A stretch of DNA of 64,000 nt from Thalassotalea euphylliae (GCF_003390375.1 NZ_QUOT01000001.1:2852001-2916000), one strand, 5' to 3'. Positions 35,717-45,540 are shown, numbered from the stretch's first letter. Made by a program: numbers and translations. Notes: a model not told the origin generated them from the letters alone.

Positions 35717-38203
35717 ATGAGCAGTACTTTAGTCCCAGCCCATTTGCCGCAAGATAGCCTTCCGGAAAATAACTTAGCGCAGAATAAGCAACCGCAGAAT
35801 AATTTAGCCAAACGCGCTGTTGAAGTGCATAAGTTTGGTGGTAGTTCGTTGGCATCTATTGAATGTATTAATCGCGTTATCGACATTATTCAGCGCAATT
35901 GCCAGCTTGATGACATCGTTGTGGTCTCAGCTTCTGGTGATACGACGGACGATCTTATTGAAATATTTCAGCTTGCCACTGAAAACAGCGATCAGCTTCA
36001 CCAAGCGATTGACGCGTTAAAGCAAAAACAACAAGCGTTAGCAAAAGGTTTGTTGAGTGATTCAAGTGTTGAGCCATTAACCACTGCTATTGAGCAAGAT
36101 TTTGCGTTACTGGCAAAATGGCTACAGCTGGATATTCGAGCGCACGAAGCTGAACTATTAGCTTTTGGCGAGGTTTGGTCGGCAAAGCTGCTTGCAGCAG
36201 TATTAGCTGAGCGAGTCTGCCCGAGTTATGCGATAGATGCACGTGAATTTCTCGTGGTCGACAACGACGTTAATTGCCAAGTAGATTACAAACTTAGCCG
36301 TGACAATTTACAGCAACAATTAAATAGCCAGCAACTAACGGTGATCACCGGCTATATTGCTCGTGATAATCAAGGATTCCCTTGCACATTGGGTCGTAAT
36401 GGTAGCGATTACTCAGCAACTATAGTGGCTGCATTTACAGATGCGCAAAACGTAACTTTGTGGACAGACGTAGATGGCATCTATAGTGCAGACCCTAGAG
36501 TTGTGCCGCTATCAAGAAAGCTGCATCGTGTACCGCGCACCGTTGCAAAAGAACTCGGTCGTTTAGGTAACCCAGTATTGCACGCCAAGACGCTTCAGCC
36601 GTTAGAACGAGTTGGCAGCCATCTGCATGTTGCCAGTAGCTTTGATCCATTAACCCCTGGCACAGAAGTTGGAGATTTTGGTCATATTGCGCAGCGAGAG
36701 TTGTCGGTAACGTATTTAAACGACTTGTTGCTTGTGCAGTCGCCAAGTTTAATCGGTCAACAAGGGCAATCGGCATTTGAGCAATTTAATGCTATTACTG
36801 GCGATATTAGCGCTGGGGAGCTAGTGATTCAGCTATCGCAGCAAAAAGCCGTCAGTGAATGGTTAGCGAGCTACGGTACTGAAATAAAATTTACACCAGT
36901 ATCGCTAATGGCAGTTGTAGGTCATCAAGCATCAAAGCGCGCCAATGTTAAAGCGCGTTTTAAACGCGCATTGAAACAACAAAAAACCATAGCGATTTAT
37001 AATAGCTTGCACTTAGATAGTATTGTTGCTGTGCTGCCACAAGCGTGCAGTGCCGAATTGCTTAATAGCGTTCATCAAGCTGTTACTAAAGATGCCAAAC
37101 ATATCGGCTTAGTTGTCGCTGGTTTAGGCAATATTGGTGAGCAATTTTTGGCGGGCTTACCGACCCAGTTAGAGCGTGTTAAAGCGCTAGAGAATGTGCA
37201 CTTGGTCGGTTTGTTGTCATCACGTAAGAGCTTATACCAATTAGATGGTATTGAACCTGAACAGGCATTTACTTGTTTTGAGCAATCGGCGCAACCATAT
37301 CAAATTGACCAAGTTGTTGAGCAATTAGCGAACCACCCATACGATGAGTTAATTGTTGTTGATATCACGCCGAGTGAAGCGTTCAGCAAATTGTATCCAC
37401 AGTTGTTTAGCCATGGTATTCATGTAATTGGCGCAAATAAATGGGCTGCCTCAGCACCGCTTGCTGATTACCAAGAAATGCTTGATTTGGCACAGCAACA
37501 TCAAGCCTTGTGGTTAGGCAATACCACCGTTGGGGCGGGGCTACCGATTAACTATGCGATTGACGATCTACAACAAAGCGGTGATCGCATTGTTGAAATA
37601 TCAGGGATATTCTCTGGTACGTTATCTTGGTTGTTTGAGCATTATGATGGCAAGCAAGATTTTGCTAGCTTACTTAAAGAAGCACTGGCACAAGGCATTA
37701 CTGAGCCAGACCCACGTGAAGATTTATCTGGTCGAGATGTTCAGCGCAAGCTATTAATTCTTGCGCGATTAGCGGGTTTTAGCTTGTCGTTAGATGATAT
37801 TAGCTGTGAAAATTTGGTGCCTGAATCGCTTCGCAGTATTTCGTTGGCGGAATTTCTCGAGAGAGCAAAAGAGCTAAATGAGCCGTTTTCACAGCGCTTA
37901 CACGCAGCGCAGCAACAAAGTCAGTGTATTCGATATGTGGCAAGGTTTGGCGCAACGGCCGGTCAGTGTCGTGCCGAGGTGAGTCTAGAAGCTCTACCAT
38001 TGAGCGATGCATTTGCAAGTCTAACGCCTTGCGACAATATTTTTAAAATCGTAAGTGAGTGGTATCAAGAAAACCCACTTATTATTCGTGGCCCTGGCGC
38101 AGGGCGTGAAGTCACCGCAGGCGGTTTGCACTCAGATCTAGCCAACGCTTGTAAACAGCTTTCGAGTAAACAACATCAAGTAAAATTAAAGGGGATAAAC
38201 TAA
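35717..38203 (+). CDS. metL: Bifunctional aspartokinase II / homoserine dehydrogenase II
   Basis: Catalyses the first and third steps of the aspartate pathway for methionine. The N-terminal kinase has KFGGSSLAS, DCID-type ATP elements and LGRNGSDYSATI, then WTDVDGIYSADPR. A central region replaces the ACT regulatory pair. The C-terminal dehydrogenase (from about residue 470) has VVAGLGNIGEQFL, IGANKWAAS and GTLSWLFEHYD. I start at ATG 35717, 16 bp after metB. An unusual Asn/Gln/Pro-rich stretch of about 30 residues precedes the kinase core. The last base of the stop codon is the first of metF. Confidence 0.93.
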   Translation: MSSTLVPAHLPQDSLPENNLAQNKQPQNNLAKRAVEVHKFGGSSLASIECINRVIDIIQRNCQLDDIVVVSASGDTTDDLIEIFQLATENSDQLHQAIDALKQKQQALAKGLLSDSSVEPLTTAIEQDFALLAKWLQLDIRAHEAELLAFGEVWSAKLLAAVLAERVCPSYAIDAREFLVVDNDVNCQVDYKLSRDNLQQQLNSQQLTVITGYIARDNQGFPCTLGRNGSDYSATIVAAFTDAQNVTLWTDVDGIYSADPRVVPLSRKLHRVPRTVAKELGRLGNPVLHAKTLQPLERVGSHLHVASSFDPLTPGTEVGDFGHIAQRELSVTYLNDLLLVQSPSLIGQQGQSAFEQFNAITGDISAGELVIQLSQQKAVSEWLASYGTEIKFTPVSLMAVVGHQASKRANVKARFKRALKQQKTIAIYNSLHLDSIVAVLPQACSAELLNSVHQAVTKDAKHIGLVVAGLGNIGEQFLAGLPTQLERVKALENVHLVGLLSSRKSLYQLDGIEPEQAFTCFEQSAQPYQIDQVVEQLANHPYDELIVVDITPSEAFSKLYPQLFSHGIHVIGANKWAASAPLADYQEMLDLAQQHQALWLGNTTVGAGLPINYAIDDLQQSGDRIVEISGIFSGTLSWLFEHYDGKQDFASLLKEALAQGITEPDPREDLSGRDVQRKLLILARLAGFSLSLDDISCENLVPESLRSISLAEFLERAKELNEPFSQRLHAAQQQSQCIRYVARFGATAGQCRAEVSLEALPLSDAFASLTPCDNIFKIVSEWYQENPLIIRGPGAGREVTAGGLHSDLANACKQLSSKQHQVKLKGIN

Positions 38204-39090
38204 TGACTTATAGCCATGCGCGACAAGTAGAATCACTGAATCAAAGTTTGAGTGAGATCAGCAGTGATATTAATGTGTCATTTGAATTTTTCCCGCCAAA
38301 TTCCCCTGCAATGGAAACCACTTTGTGGAATTCGATTGAGCGTTTAGCGCCACTTAAGCCGAGCTTTGTCTCAGTGACATACGGTGCTGGCAGCGGCACG
38401 CGCGACCGCACGCATGATGTAATTAAACGCATTCAAAAAGAAACTGCGCTGTTGGCGGCGCCGCACTTGACCTGTATTGATGCTGGCCGTGAAGAGTTAG
38501 TTCAAATTGCCAAAGATTATTGGGAAAGTGGTGTTCGCCATATTGTTGCATTACGTGGTGACTTGCCAGATAGCAGTGAAAAGCCTTCAATGTATGCTGC
38601 CGATTTAGTTGAATTGTTAAAATCCGTCGCAGATTTCGATATTTCAGTGGCAGCTTACCCAGAAGGGCACCCAGAAGCGCCAAATCCGCAATTTGATTTG
38701 TTAAATTTAAAACGCAAAGTAGATGCTGGCGCATCACGCGCGATTAGCCAGTTCTTCTTCGATATTGAGTCTTACCTAAGATTTAGAGATCGTTGCGTGT
38801 CTGTCGGTATTGATGTCGAAATTATTCCAGGCATATTACCGGTAACTAACTACAACACGTTAAAGCGCTTCGCTGGTTTAACTAATGTTCATGTGCCTAG
38901 TTGGATGCCCAAAATGTACGAAGGTTTGGAAGATGACGAAACCACGCGTCGCTTAGTGGGCGCCAACATTGCCATGGAGCAAGTTAAGGTATTGCAAAAA
39001 GAAGGGGTGAAAGACTTCCACTTTTACACGCTAAATCGCGCCGAGCTTACTTATGCAATTTGCCACACACTGGGAATTCGTCCGAAGTAG
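38203..39090 (+). CDS. metF: 5,10-methylenetetrahydrofolate reductase
   Basis: FAD enzyme that makes 5-methyl-THF, the methyl donor for methionine synthesis. It has FEFFPPNSPAMETTLW, SVTYGAGSGTRDRTHDV, HLTCIDAGREEL, ALRGDLPD, YPEGHPEAPN, ISQFFFDIESYLRF and DFHFYTLNRAEL, all MetF core motifs. The length of 295 aa is normal. ATG overlaps the metL stop (TAATG), so it is translationally coupled. Confidence 0.96.
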   Translation: MTYSHARQVESLNQSLSEISSDINVSFEFFPPNSPAMETTLWNSIERLAPLKPSFVSVTYGAGSGTRDRTHDVIKRIQKETALLAAPHLTCIDAGREELVQIAKDYWESGVRHIVALRGDLPDSSEKPSMYAADLVELLKSVADFDISVAAYPEGHPEAPNPQFDLLNLKRKVDAGASRAISQFFFDIESYLRFRDRCVSVGIDVEIIPGILPVTNYNTLKRFAGLTNVHVPSWMPKMYEGLEDDETTRRLVGANIAMEQVKVLQKEGVKDFHFYTLNRAELTYAICHTLGIRPK

Positions 39091-39130
39091 ATTTTTTACT
39101 TTTCCTTGTACTTATTTGCTAACACATACA

Positions 39131-39158
39131 AAAGGTTACTATTTAGGTAACCTTTTTT
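39131..39158 (+). terminator. Rho-independent terminator after metF
   Basis: AAAGGTTAC (39131-39139) and GTAACCTTT (39147-39155) pair around a 7-base loop, with a six-T run. It ends the metBLF operon. Confidence 0.88.
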
Positions 39159-39251
39159 CGTTAAGCTAGCATGATTTGAGTTTAAGGTGCTTTTCACTTA
39201 TGGTTAGCTGAAAAGCTACATAGCTCCGCAAGAATCAGCCACGTTTGTCGC

Positions 39252-40715
39252 ATGAGTAAAAAGTCGAATCAATCCATATTAACTGCTCAGGTCACTAACT
39301 TACTCGACCGCATGTTTAAAACTAGTCCATTGAAAGACACGATCTTAGATGGTGCGCTAGAGTTTTATGAACAAGATCATGCGGTTAATCAAGCTGTCAC
39401 GGCACTTGAAGAAAAAGACAAACAGACCTACAGCAAACAGGTGCAAGCCCATAGTCCAGCATCAGACCGCAGGCGAGCTGAGCAGGAAGCTAATTCGACA
39501 CATCAACAACAGCAAGTGCGCTCTGCTCGTATTGCTCGCCATGAGAGATTCGATAATTTGTGTCTTGAGATTCTCGACCTGTGTGAAGGGGAGTCTTATG
39601 AAGAAACTAATCGGAAATCTGCGCAGCTACTGGGAACAGTACAACTGTTAACGCCAACCGAGGGAACTGGCATTGCGAAAATAAACGAGCAATACAAACC
39701 CTTATATAAAACCGTATTGATGTTGCGCCTGCTTGAGCGGCTGATTATTGATGGCGCGGTCAAAGATGCCTATATTCAAGAATTTCTAGGTGAATTCAGT
39801 GGTGAGCAGTTTATTCAATTTGCTCGCCTTGACGAAGAAGGCTGCAAACGTTTTCGCGATCAAGTAAAAATGCCCCTAATGAAGGCGTCTTTGATTCAAG
39901 ATATTGGTACCTATCACCCTGAAGCTCAGCAGATTCTGTTTGGCCCTGACGGAGATAGCGATCCTTATCGCACGCTGTCAGTGGATGATCGCAAGCAGTT
40001 ACTGCAAATCAACTATCGAGAGTCGATTAAGTTTCTCGTCGATGGGCTAGGTGCTGGTGAATACTTTGGTAATTCAAAAAAAGACCGCGAGATATTTCAT
40101 CACCAAGAGCTGAGAAAACTTAAGTTTATCAAAAACATTCTCAAACAAGCGATTAATCCGAAAGAAAGCTTGGCGAATGTGATTAAAGTACCGCAAATTT
40201 ACTGCTCAATTGTGTTATCAACCAAGCAGAACTACAAATACAAACTGGTCCCCAAGGTTTATCAGGCGTTATATCAAAATGCTGAGCGCGGTGTTTGTAG
40301 CGAAAAAGTCGTCGACAGCTTATATAAAATTACCGGCATGTTTCCACAAGGGTTTGGTATTACTTACCTAGCGCTTGACGATGCAGGCAATTCCCTTGAA
40401 CGCTATGAATACGCGATCGTTAATCAGCTTTATCCTGAAGATCCTGAAGAGCCTATTTGCCGAGTCGCCACTCGACAGCTCACGTTTATTAGCCATGGCG
40501 GGGATATTCTGATCCGTAAAAGTGAAAACCTGTATTTTGCTAATTCTGCTAAACGACTTGCCAATATGAGCCGAGCGCGTTTGCAGGAAATACTGGAAAA
40601 CCTCGTGTCGAATTATCAAGAACGTGCCGATCTCGATCTCATCCCACGTTGTTGGCACCCAAAAGAATACTTTTCAATTCGCAACAATCAAAAACTTTGG
40701 AACAAAGCGTCTTAA
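39252..40715 (+). CDS. Unrecognised 487-residue cytoplasmic protein
   Basis: I do not recognise this as a named family. It has no signal peptide or transmembrane segment. The N-terminal ~100 residues are polar and Gln/Glu-rich with likely coiled coil (TALEEKDKQTYSKQ, ADRRAEQEA-like). A helical middle (about 110-320) contains IKVPQIYCSIVLSTKQNYKY. A C-terminal segment (about 355-435) begins KITGMFPQGFGITYLAL and resembles the small beta domain seen after HD-GYP domains in some cyclic-di-GMP proteins, but no HD or GYP motif is present. It is a single gene between metF and the arginine cluster, with codon use like its neighbours. Confidence 0.6.
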   Translation: MSKKSNQSILTAQVTNLLDRMFKTSPLKDTILDGALEFYEQDHAVNQAVTALEEKDKQTYSKQVQAHSPASDRRRAEQEANSTHQQQQVRSARIARHERFDNLCLEILDLCEGESYEETNRKSAQLLGTVQLLTPTEGTGIAKINEQYKPLYKTVLMLRLLERLIIDGAVKDAYIQEFLGEFSGEQFIQFARLDEEGCKRFRDQVKMPLMKASLIQDIGTYHPEAQQILFGPDGDSDPYRTLSVDDRKQLLQINYRESIKFLVDGLGAGEYFGNSKKDREIFHHQELRKLKFIKNILKQAINPKESLANVIKVPQIYCSIVLSTKQNYKYKLVPKVYQALYQNAERGVCSEKVVDSLYKITGMFPQGFGITYLALDDAGNSLERYEYAIVNQLYPEDPEEPICRVATRQLTFISHGGDILIRKSENLYFANSAKRLANMSRARLQEILENLVSNYQERADLDLIPRCWHPKEYFSIRNNQKLWNKAS

Positions 40716-41265
40716 CAGTTCGCTTGAACAAAGGCTAACGCTCGACAATAAGATTAACCTGAAAATAGTTTGCCTTCGCCATGAGTGCTCAACACTAACT
40801 TTTCATACTTAAATACCCTTTAGATAGTAATTTTTTACTGCTAGCTGCGCTTAATTCAGCAAAAATTTCTCACCTTTAAGCAGGGCTCACTTTCGGCTCA
40901 CTAATTGTTATTGCCTATCTCTTTAGGCTAACTATTAATCAGCAAAACAAAACACAGATTTAGTAATAAATTATTCGTAAAATATTTATGTTGAAATGTT
41001 GCATAAAAATTCATGTGGTGTTACTTTTCTCGTCACAGTGTGAATAACCTGATTGAAGCAGGCTACGGAAACATCAACATGTATTCAAAGCTCCGACGAT
41101 AAAGCACCAAGCTATGACCTAATTATCGCTGTTGGTCATTGCAAGATTGAGAATGTTTTGTCTGTTTGCGCAGTACCAAGTAGTCAAGAAAACAAGTTTA
41201 GCGTTAGTTTTGTACTGAGTTTTTTGTAAGTTAAATGAATACAATTGCAATTTTGGTGTTTTGAT
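40716..41265. other. Non-coding region upstream of argC with candidate ArgR sites
   Basis: 550 bp with no credible gene. In relatives that carry argE divergent from argC, this is where argE would start, but no argE-like frame is present on either strand. The only recognisable content is ARG-box-like dyads near 41000 and 41236. The rest is AT-rich with short simple hairpins. Confidence 0.45.
41000..41013. promoter_or_regulatory. Predicted ArgR operator (ARG box) upstream of argC
   Basis: TGCAT-AAAA-ATTCA matches the ArgR half-site consensus TGAAT-N4-ATTCA at 9 of 10 positions. It overlaps a weak promoter, TTGCAT (40999-41004) and TACTTT (41022-41027) with 17-bp spacing. A weaker dyad one helical double-turn upstream (40979-40992) could be the second box of a pair. 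A further candidate, TGAAT-ACAA-TTGCA (41236-41249), lies just before argC. Confidence 0.5.
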
Positions 41266-42315
41266 ATGAAAGTCGCGGTTATTGGCGCAAGCGGATATGT
41301 TGGAGCTGAGCTGGTTGGTTTACTGCTACAACACGACAAAGTTTCGATCTCGCATTTAGTGGTATCGGAAAACAGTACTTCCAATGGATCATTATTTTCA
41401 GAGTTACATGCTCGCTGGTTGGGGATCTGTGATGTACCCCTCCAGGCTTTTTCAAAGCAATGGTTCGAAGCGGCTGTTGATGAGCTAGATGCGGTCTTTT
41501 TTGCTACCCCTCACGAATTTAGTGTTGAGTGGGCACAGGCGTTTATTGAACATGGCGTTCAAGTCTTTGATCTTTCTGGTGGCTTTCGCTTAAAAGAGCC
41601 TGCCGATTACCCGACATTCTATGGTTTCGCTCATACGAGCTTACGCGCATTAGCGCAGGCGCAATATGGCCTTGCTGAATGGTTGCCGGAAAACTTCACC
41701 GATAGCGAATTAGTTGCAGTGCCCGGCTGTTACCCAACGGCGAGTTTACTGTCGCTTAAACCTGTGATGACCAACCAATTGCAGCTTGCAGATAGTTTGA
41801 TTGTTGTTAACGGCATTAGTGGCGTTAGCGGCGCTGGTCGCAATGGTTCGTTAGCGACTAGCTTTAATGAAGTCAGCTTGCGCCCATACAATATTCTTAA
41901 ACACCGTCATCAGCCGGAAATCAGCCAAGAAGCTGGCGCGCAAGTGATTTTCAACCCGCATCTTGCGCCATTTAAACGTGGCTTATTGGCAACGGTCACT
42001 TTAACCCTGAATGCCAATGTCACTGCCGAGATGGTCGATCAAGCCTTTGTTAATGCTTATCAAGATCAGCCGCTAGTGCGCATTAAAAAGCAATGCCCGC
42101 AAATTGACGATGTTGCGCATACGCCATTTGCCGATATTTTCTGGCAATACGATGAAAGCAAGCAAGTGCTGGTAGTGACTACGGCAATAGATAACCTACT
42201 TAAAGGCGCAGCGTCACAAGCGGTGCAATGCTTAAATGCTAAACTTGGTTTACCACTTGGCTATTCATTGGTTGGTCAATTAACAGTTGCTCAATCAACG
42301 GGAGCGAATGCATGA
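41266..42315 (+). CDS. argC: N-acetyl-gamma-glutamyl-phosphate reductase
   Basis: NADPH-dependent third step of arginine synthesis. Rossmann start VAVIGASGYVGAELV, FFATPHEFS, DLSGGFRL, the active-site Cys in VPGCYPTASLLSL, SGVSGAGRN and RHQPEI. I start at ATG 41266 (349 aa); a TTG at 41245 would add seven residues. Its last bases overlap argB by 4 bp. First gene of argCBFGH(A)A. Confidence 0.95.
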   Translation: MKVAVIGASGYVGAELVGLLLQHDKVSISHLVVSENSTSNGSLFSELHARWLGICDVPLQAFSKQWFEAAVDELDAVFFATPHEFSVEWAQAFIEHGVQVFDLSGGFRLKEPADYPTFYGFAHTSLRALAQAQYGLAEWLPENFTDSELVAVPGCYPTASLLSLKPVMTNQLQLADSLIVVNGISGVSGAGRNGSLATSFNEVSLRPYNILKHRHQPEISQEAGAQVIFNPHLAPFKRGLLATVTLTLNANVTAEMVDQAFVNAYQDQPLVRIKKQCPQIDDVAHTPFADIFWQYDESKQVLVVTTAIDNLLKGAASQAVQCLNAKLGLPLGYSLVGQLTVAQSTGANA

Positions 42316-43118
42316 AACCCCTAGTGATAAAAATTGGCGGTGCGATTTTAGAAAAAGCCGATGCGCTAACGCAATTATTGACGGTTATCGCCCAATTGCA
42401 GCAACAACAAAGTACGCCTGTCGTGTTAGTGCACGGTGGTGGCTGTGTGGTTGATGATATGCTCAAGCAAGCAGGCTTTTCCAGTGAAAAGAAAAATGGC
42501 CTTCGGATGACGCCAGCTGAGCAAATGCCAATTATCAGCGGCGCTTTAGCGGGTAGCGTGAATAAACAAATCGTCGCGACAGCTAGCCAAGTTGGCCTCA
42601 ATGCGGTCGGACTTTCACTTGCTGATGGCAATATGGCCAGTTGCTCGTTAAATCCTGATGGCCTTGGCGCTGTCGGAATTCCAAAGGCGCAGCACAGTAA
42701 ATTGCTAGACAGCTTATTAAAGGCTGAATTTTTACCTGTGGTTTCCTCAATTGGCATGATTGGTACGGTTAATAATGAAGCGCACGCTGGCGAGCTAGTC
42801 AATGTGAATGCCGACGATGCGGCCGTGGTCATCTGTCAGTTACTTAATGCCGAATTACTGCTACTAACCGATGTCAATGGCGTGATGGACGACACAGGTA
42901 GTTACCTTGCTGATCTCACCGAAAACCAAGCTTCAAAATTAATTGAAGCAGGGGTTATCTCCGGCGGTATGACCGCTAAAATCAATGCAGCTTTCTATGC
43001 TGCCAATCAATTACGACGAAGTATCGCGGTCGCCAGCTGGCAAGCACCAGAGCAGATTTTAACCTTGCTCTCTGGCGCAGCTATTGGTACCCGCATTATT
43101 CCCAGCAACGCTGCCTAG
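42312..43118 (+). CDS. argB: Acetylglutamate kinase
   Basis: Phosphorylates N-acetylglutamate, the second step of the pathway. Amino-acid-kinase fold with VIKIGGAILE, VLVHGGGCVVD, ALAGSVNKQIV, VNADDAAVVI and the GVISGGMTAKINAA signature near the end. At 268 aa it is the short, E. coli-like form without the N-terminal helix associated with arginine feedback control, so ArgA is the likely control point. It overlaps argC by 4 bp. Confidence 0.95.
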   Translation: MKPLVIKIGGAILEKADALTQLLTVIAQLQQQQSTPVVLVHGGGCVVDDMLKQAGFSSEKKNGLRMTPAEQMPIISGALAGSVNKQIVATASQVGLNAVGLSLADGNMASCSLNPDGLGAVGIPKAQHSKLLDSLLKAEFLPVVSSIGMIGTVNNEAHAGELVNVNADDAAVVICQLLNAELLLLTDVNGVMDDTGSYLADLTENQASKLIEAGVISGGMTAKINAAFYAANQLRRSIAVASWQAPEQILTLLSGAAIGTRIIPSNAA

Positions 43119-43247
43119 TTAGGAAGCTGTACGGCAGCCTCTTACTTAGTTAGCGGCTATGCAAACGAGCCAGAAAACAGCAGCTAACTACGAATATTTG
43201 ATACTTTTTTAGGGCGCTTTTACTCAGTGCCACGTTAGGAATTTAAG

Positions 43248-44168
43248 ATGACAATCTCACATTTTTTAGCCGACGATTTGCAAAGCAAGTCGCAAATTTT
43301 AGATCTGATCGCACTCGCTAAAACCATTAAAGGCAGTCCTGCTGAATACAGCCAAGCGCTAGCGGGAAAATCGGTGGCGATGATTTTCGAAAAACCATCA
43401 CTGCGTACCCATGTGAGTTTTGATATTGGCATTGCCAAGCTGGGTGGCCACGCTCTGTATTTAGGCCAGCAAAATGGCAAATTGGGTGAGCGTGAGCGCG
43501 TCAGTGACTACGCGAAAAACCTATCTTGTTACGCCGATGCGATTGTTGCGCGCGTATTTTCCCATCAATCCATTACTGGCCTTGCTGAGCATGCTAGCGT
43601 GCCGGTTATTAACGCGCTGTGTGATTTGTATCACCCGTGTCAGGCACTGGCTGATTTTGTCACGCTTGCCGAACAGTTTGATGATTTGACTCAGGTCAAG
43701 CTGGCTTATGTGGGGGATGGTAATAATGTCTCTAACTCTTTGATGTTAGTAGCGGCCATTTTAGGCGTTGATTTCACCCTCGCTTGCCCAGAGGGTTATG
43801 GCCCAAATAGCGAGATGTTTGCCAATGCACAAGCACTCGCTGAACAATCAGGCAGCAAGCTAGTATTAACCCACGATGCTTCAGCCATTGGCGCGCAAGA
43901 TGTTATCTATACTGATACTTGGGTGTCTATGGGCGACGATACAAAATTTGCCGATATTGAAGCGAGCTTTATGCCGTTTCAGGTCAATCACGCCATGATG
44001 GAAACTACAGGTGCAACTAAGGTATTGCATTGCCAACCAGCACATTTAGAGCATGAAATTACGACCGCGCTATTTGACGACGAAAAATACTCGATTGTTT
44101 TTGAACAAGCGGAAAACCGTATGTGGGCGCAAATGGCGGTACTGGTCACACTATTTGCGAACCAGTAA
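43248..44168 (+). CDS. argF: Ornithine carbamoyltransferase
   Basis: Makes citrulline from ornithine and carbamoyl phosphate. The carbamoyl-phosphate loop reads S51-L-R-T-H in FEKPSLRTHVSFD rather than the common S-T-R-T-R. The other sites are normal: DLYHPCQALADF, the ornithine-binding YTDTWVSMGDD, and LHCQPAHLEHEI. The length of 306 aa is typical. AGGA precedes the ATG. It lies 129 bp after argB. Confidence 0.92.
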   Translation: MTISHFLADDLQSKSQILDLIALAKTIKGSPAEYSQALAGKSVAMIFEKPSLRTHVSFDIGIAKLGGHALYLGQQNGKLGERERVSDYAKNLSCYADAIVARVFSHQSITGLAEHASVPVINALCDLYHPCQALADFVTLAEQFDDLTQVKLAYVGDGNNVSNSLMLVAAILGVDFTLACPEGYGPNSEMFANAQALAEQSGSKLVLTHDASAIGAQDVIYTDTWVSMGDDTKFADIEASFMPFQVNHAMMETTGATKVLHCQPAHLEHEITTALFDDEKYSIVFEQAENRMWAQMAVLVTLFANQ

Positions 44169-44242
44169 CACAGTATTTCGACGAGCAGATTAAGTACAAA
44201 TTTAGTAAACACAGATTAATAAAGAATTTTTAGGTAACGAAC

Positions 44243-45469
44243 ATGGCATTAGCAAAGAAAAAGCAAATCAAAAAAGTGGTATTAGCATATTCAGGTGGCT
44301 TAGACACCTCGGCAATTATTCCGTGGTTAAAAGAAAACTACGACGGCTGTGAAGTGGTCGCCTTCTGTGCCGATGTTGGTCAGGGTGATGAAGAGCTTGA
44401 AGGCATCAAAGAAAAGGCGATTGCCTCAGGTGCCTCTGAATGTCACGTGGTTGATCTCAAAGAAGAGTTTGTTAAAGACTACATTTACCCAATTTTAAAA
44501 ACGGGTTCAGTTTACGAAGGCCAATACTTATTGGGCACATCAATGGCGCGCCCTGTTATAGCGAAAGCGCACGTTGAAGTGGCGCTAAAAGTCGGTGCCG
44601 ATGCCGTTTGTCACGGCTGTACCGGTAAGGGTAATGACCAAGTACGTTTCGAGTCTTGTTTCGCGGCACTTGCGCCAGAGCTTACCGTGATTGCGCCATG
44701 GCGTGAATGGGACATGGTTTCGCGTGAAGACCTGCTTAACTACTTGGATGAGCGCAATATTCCTTGCTCAGCGTCACTGACCAAAATCTATAGCCGTGAT
44801 GCGAATGCATGGCACATTTCACACGAAGGTGGTGAGTTAGAAGACCCTTGGTGTGAGCCGTCAAAAGAAGTGTGGACCATGACGGTAGATCCGATGGATG
44901 CACCTGATACGCCAGAGACAGTGCAATTAAGCTTTGACCAAGGTGAACTTACGGCCGTTGATGGCAAAGCCCTTTCAGCGTATGAAGCGCTCGTTTACCT
45001 AAATGATAAAGCTGCTGCACACGGTGTTGGTCGTATTGATATCGTTGAAAACCGCTTAGTCGGTATGAAGTCACGCGGCTGCTATGAAACACCGGGTGGT
45101 ACGGTGTTAATGGCCGCTTACAAAGGCTTGGAAACCCTGATTCTTGATAAAGAATCACTGAAGTTTAGAGAGTCAATTGGCCTTGAATTTTCGCACGTGA
45201 TTTACGATGGCCGTTGGTTTACGCCACTGGCAAAAGCACAACTAGCTGCTGCGGCATCGCTTTCTGAAAAAGTCACCGGTGATGTGGTAGTGAAACTCTA
45301 CAAAGGCACAGCTACGGTAACCCAGCGTCGTTCACCAAACAGCTTATACTCAGAAGAGTTTGCGACCTTCGGCGCTGACGAGGTTTACGACCAACAGCAC
45401 GCAGAGGGCTTTATTCGCTTATTTAGTTTATCGAGCAGAATTACCGCTATGAACCAAAAAGGCAAATAA
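44243..45469 (+). CDS. argG: Argininosuccinate synthase
   Basis: ATP-dependent condensation of citrulline and aspartate. PP-loop AYSGGLDTSAI near residue 15, CADVGQG, LGTSMARPVIAK, CTGKGNDQVRFE, and the C-terminal YKGTATVTQRRSP. 408 aa, the shorter bacterial class I form. It lies 74 bp after argF and 71 bp before argH(A). Confidence 0.97.
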   Translation: MALAKKKQIKKVVLAYSGGLDTSAIIPWLKENYDGCEVVAFCADVGQGDEELEGIKEKAIASGASECHVVDLKEEFVKDYIYPILKTGSVYEGQYLLGTSMARPVIAKAHVEVALKVGADAVCHGCTGKGNDQVRFESCFAALAPELTVIAPWREWDMVSREDLLNYLDERNIPCSASLTKIYSRDANAWHISHEGGELEDPWCEPSKEVWTMTVDPMDAPDTPETVQLSFDQGELTAVDGKALSAYEALVYLNDKAAAHGVGRIDIVENRLVGMKSRGCYETPGGTVLMAAYKGLETLILDKESLKFRESIGLEFSHVIYDGRWFTPLAKAQLAAAASLSEKVTGDVVVKLYKGTATVTQRRSPNSLYSEEFATFGADEVYDQQHAEGFIRLFSLSSRITAMNQKGK

Positions 45470-45540
45470 TCGCTTAAGCGAATCAAGTAAAAGCAAACTC
45501 AGTTAGTTGTCAAGAGAAAGCAAAGGTTAGGAGAAAGACT

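Noticed and set aside
42239..42832. 197-residue open frame antisense to argC/argB
   Set aside because: It lies fully opposite two intact, clearly homologous genes, has a Ser/Pro/Cys-rich composition typical of shadow frames, and no recognisable domain.
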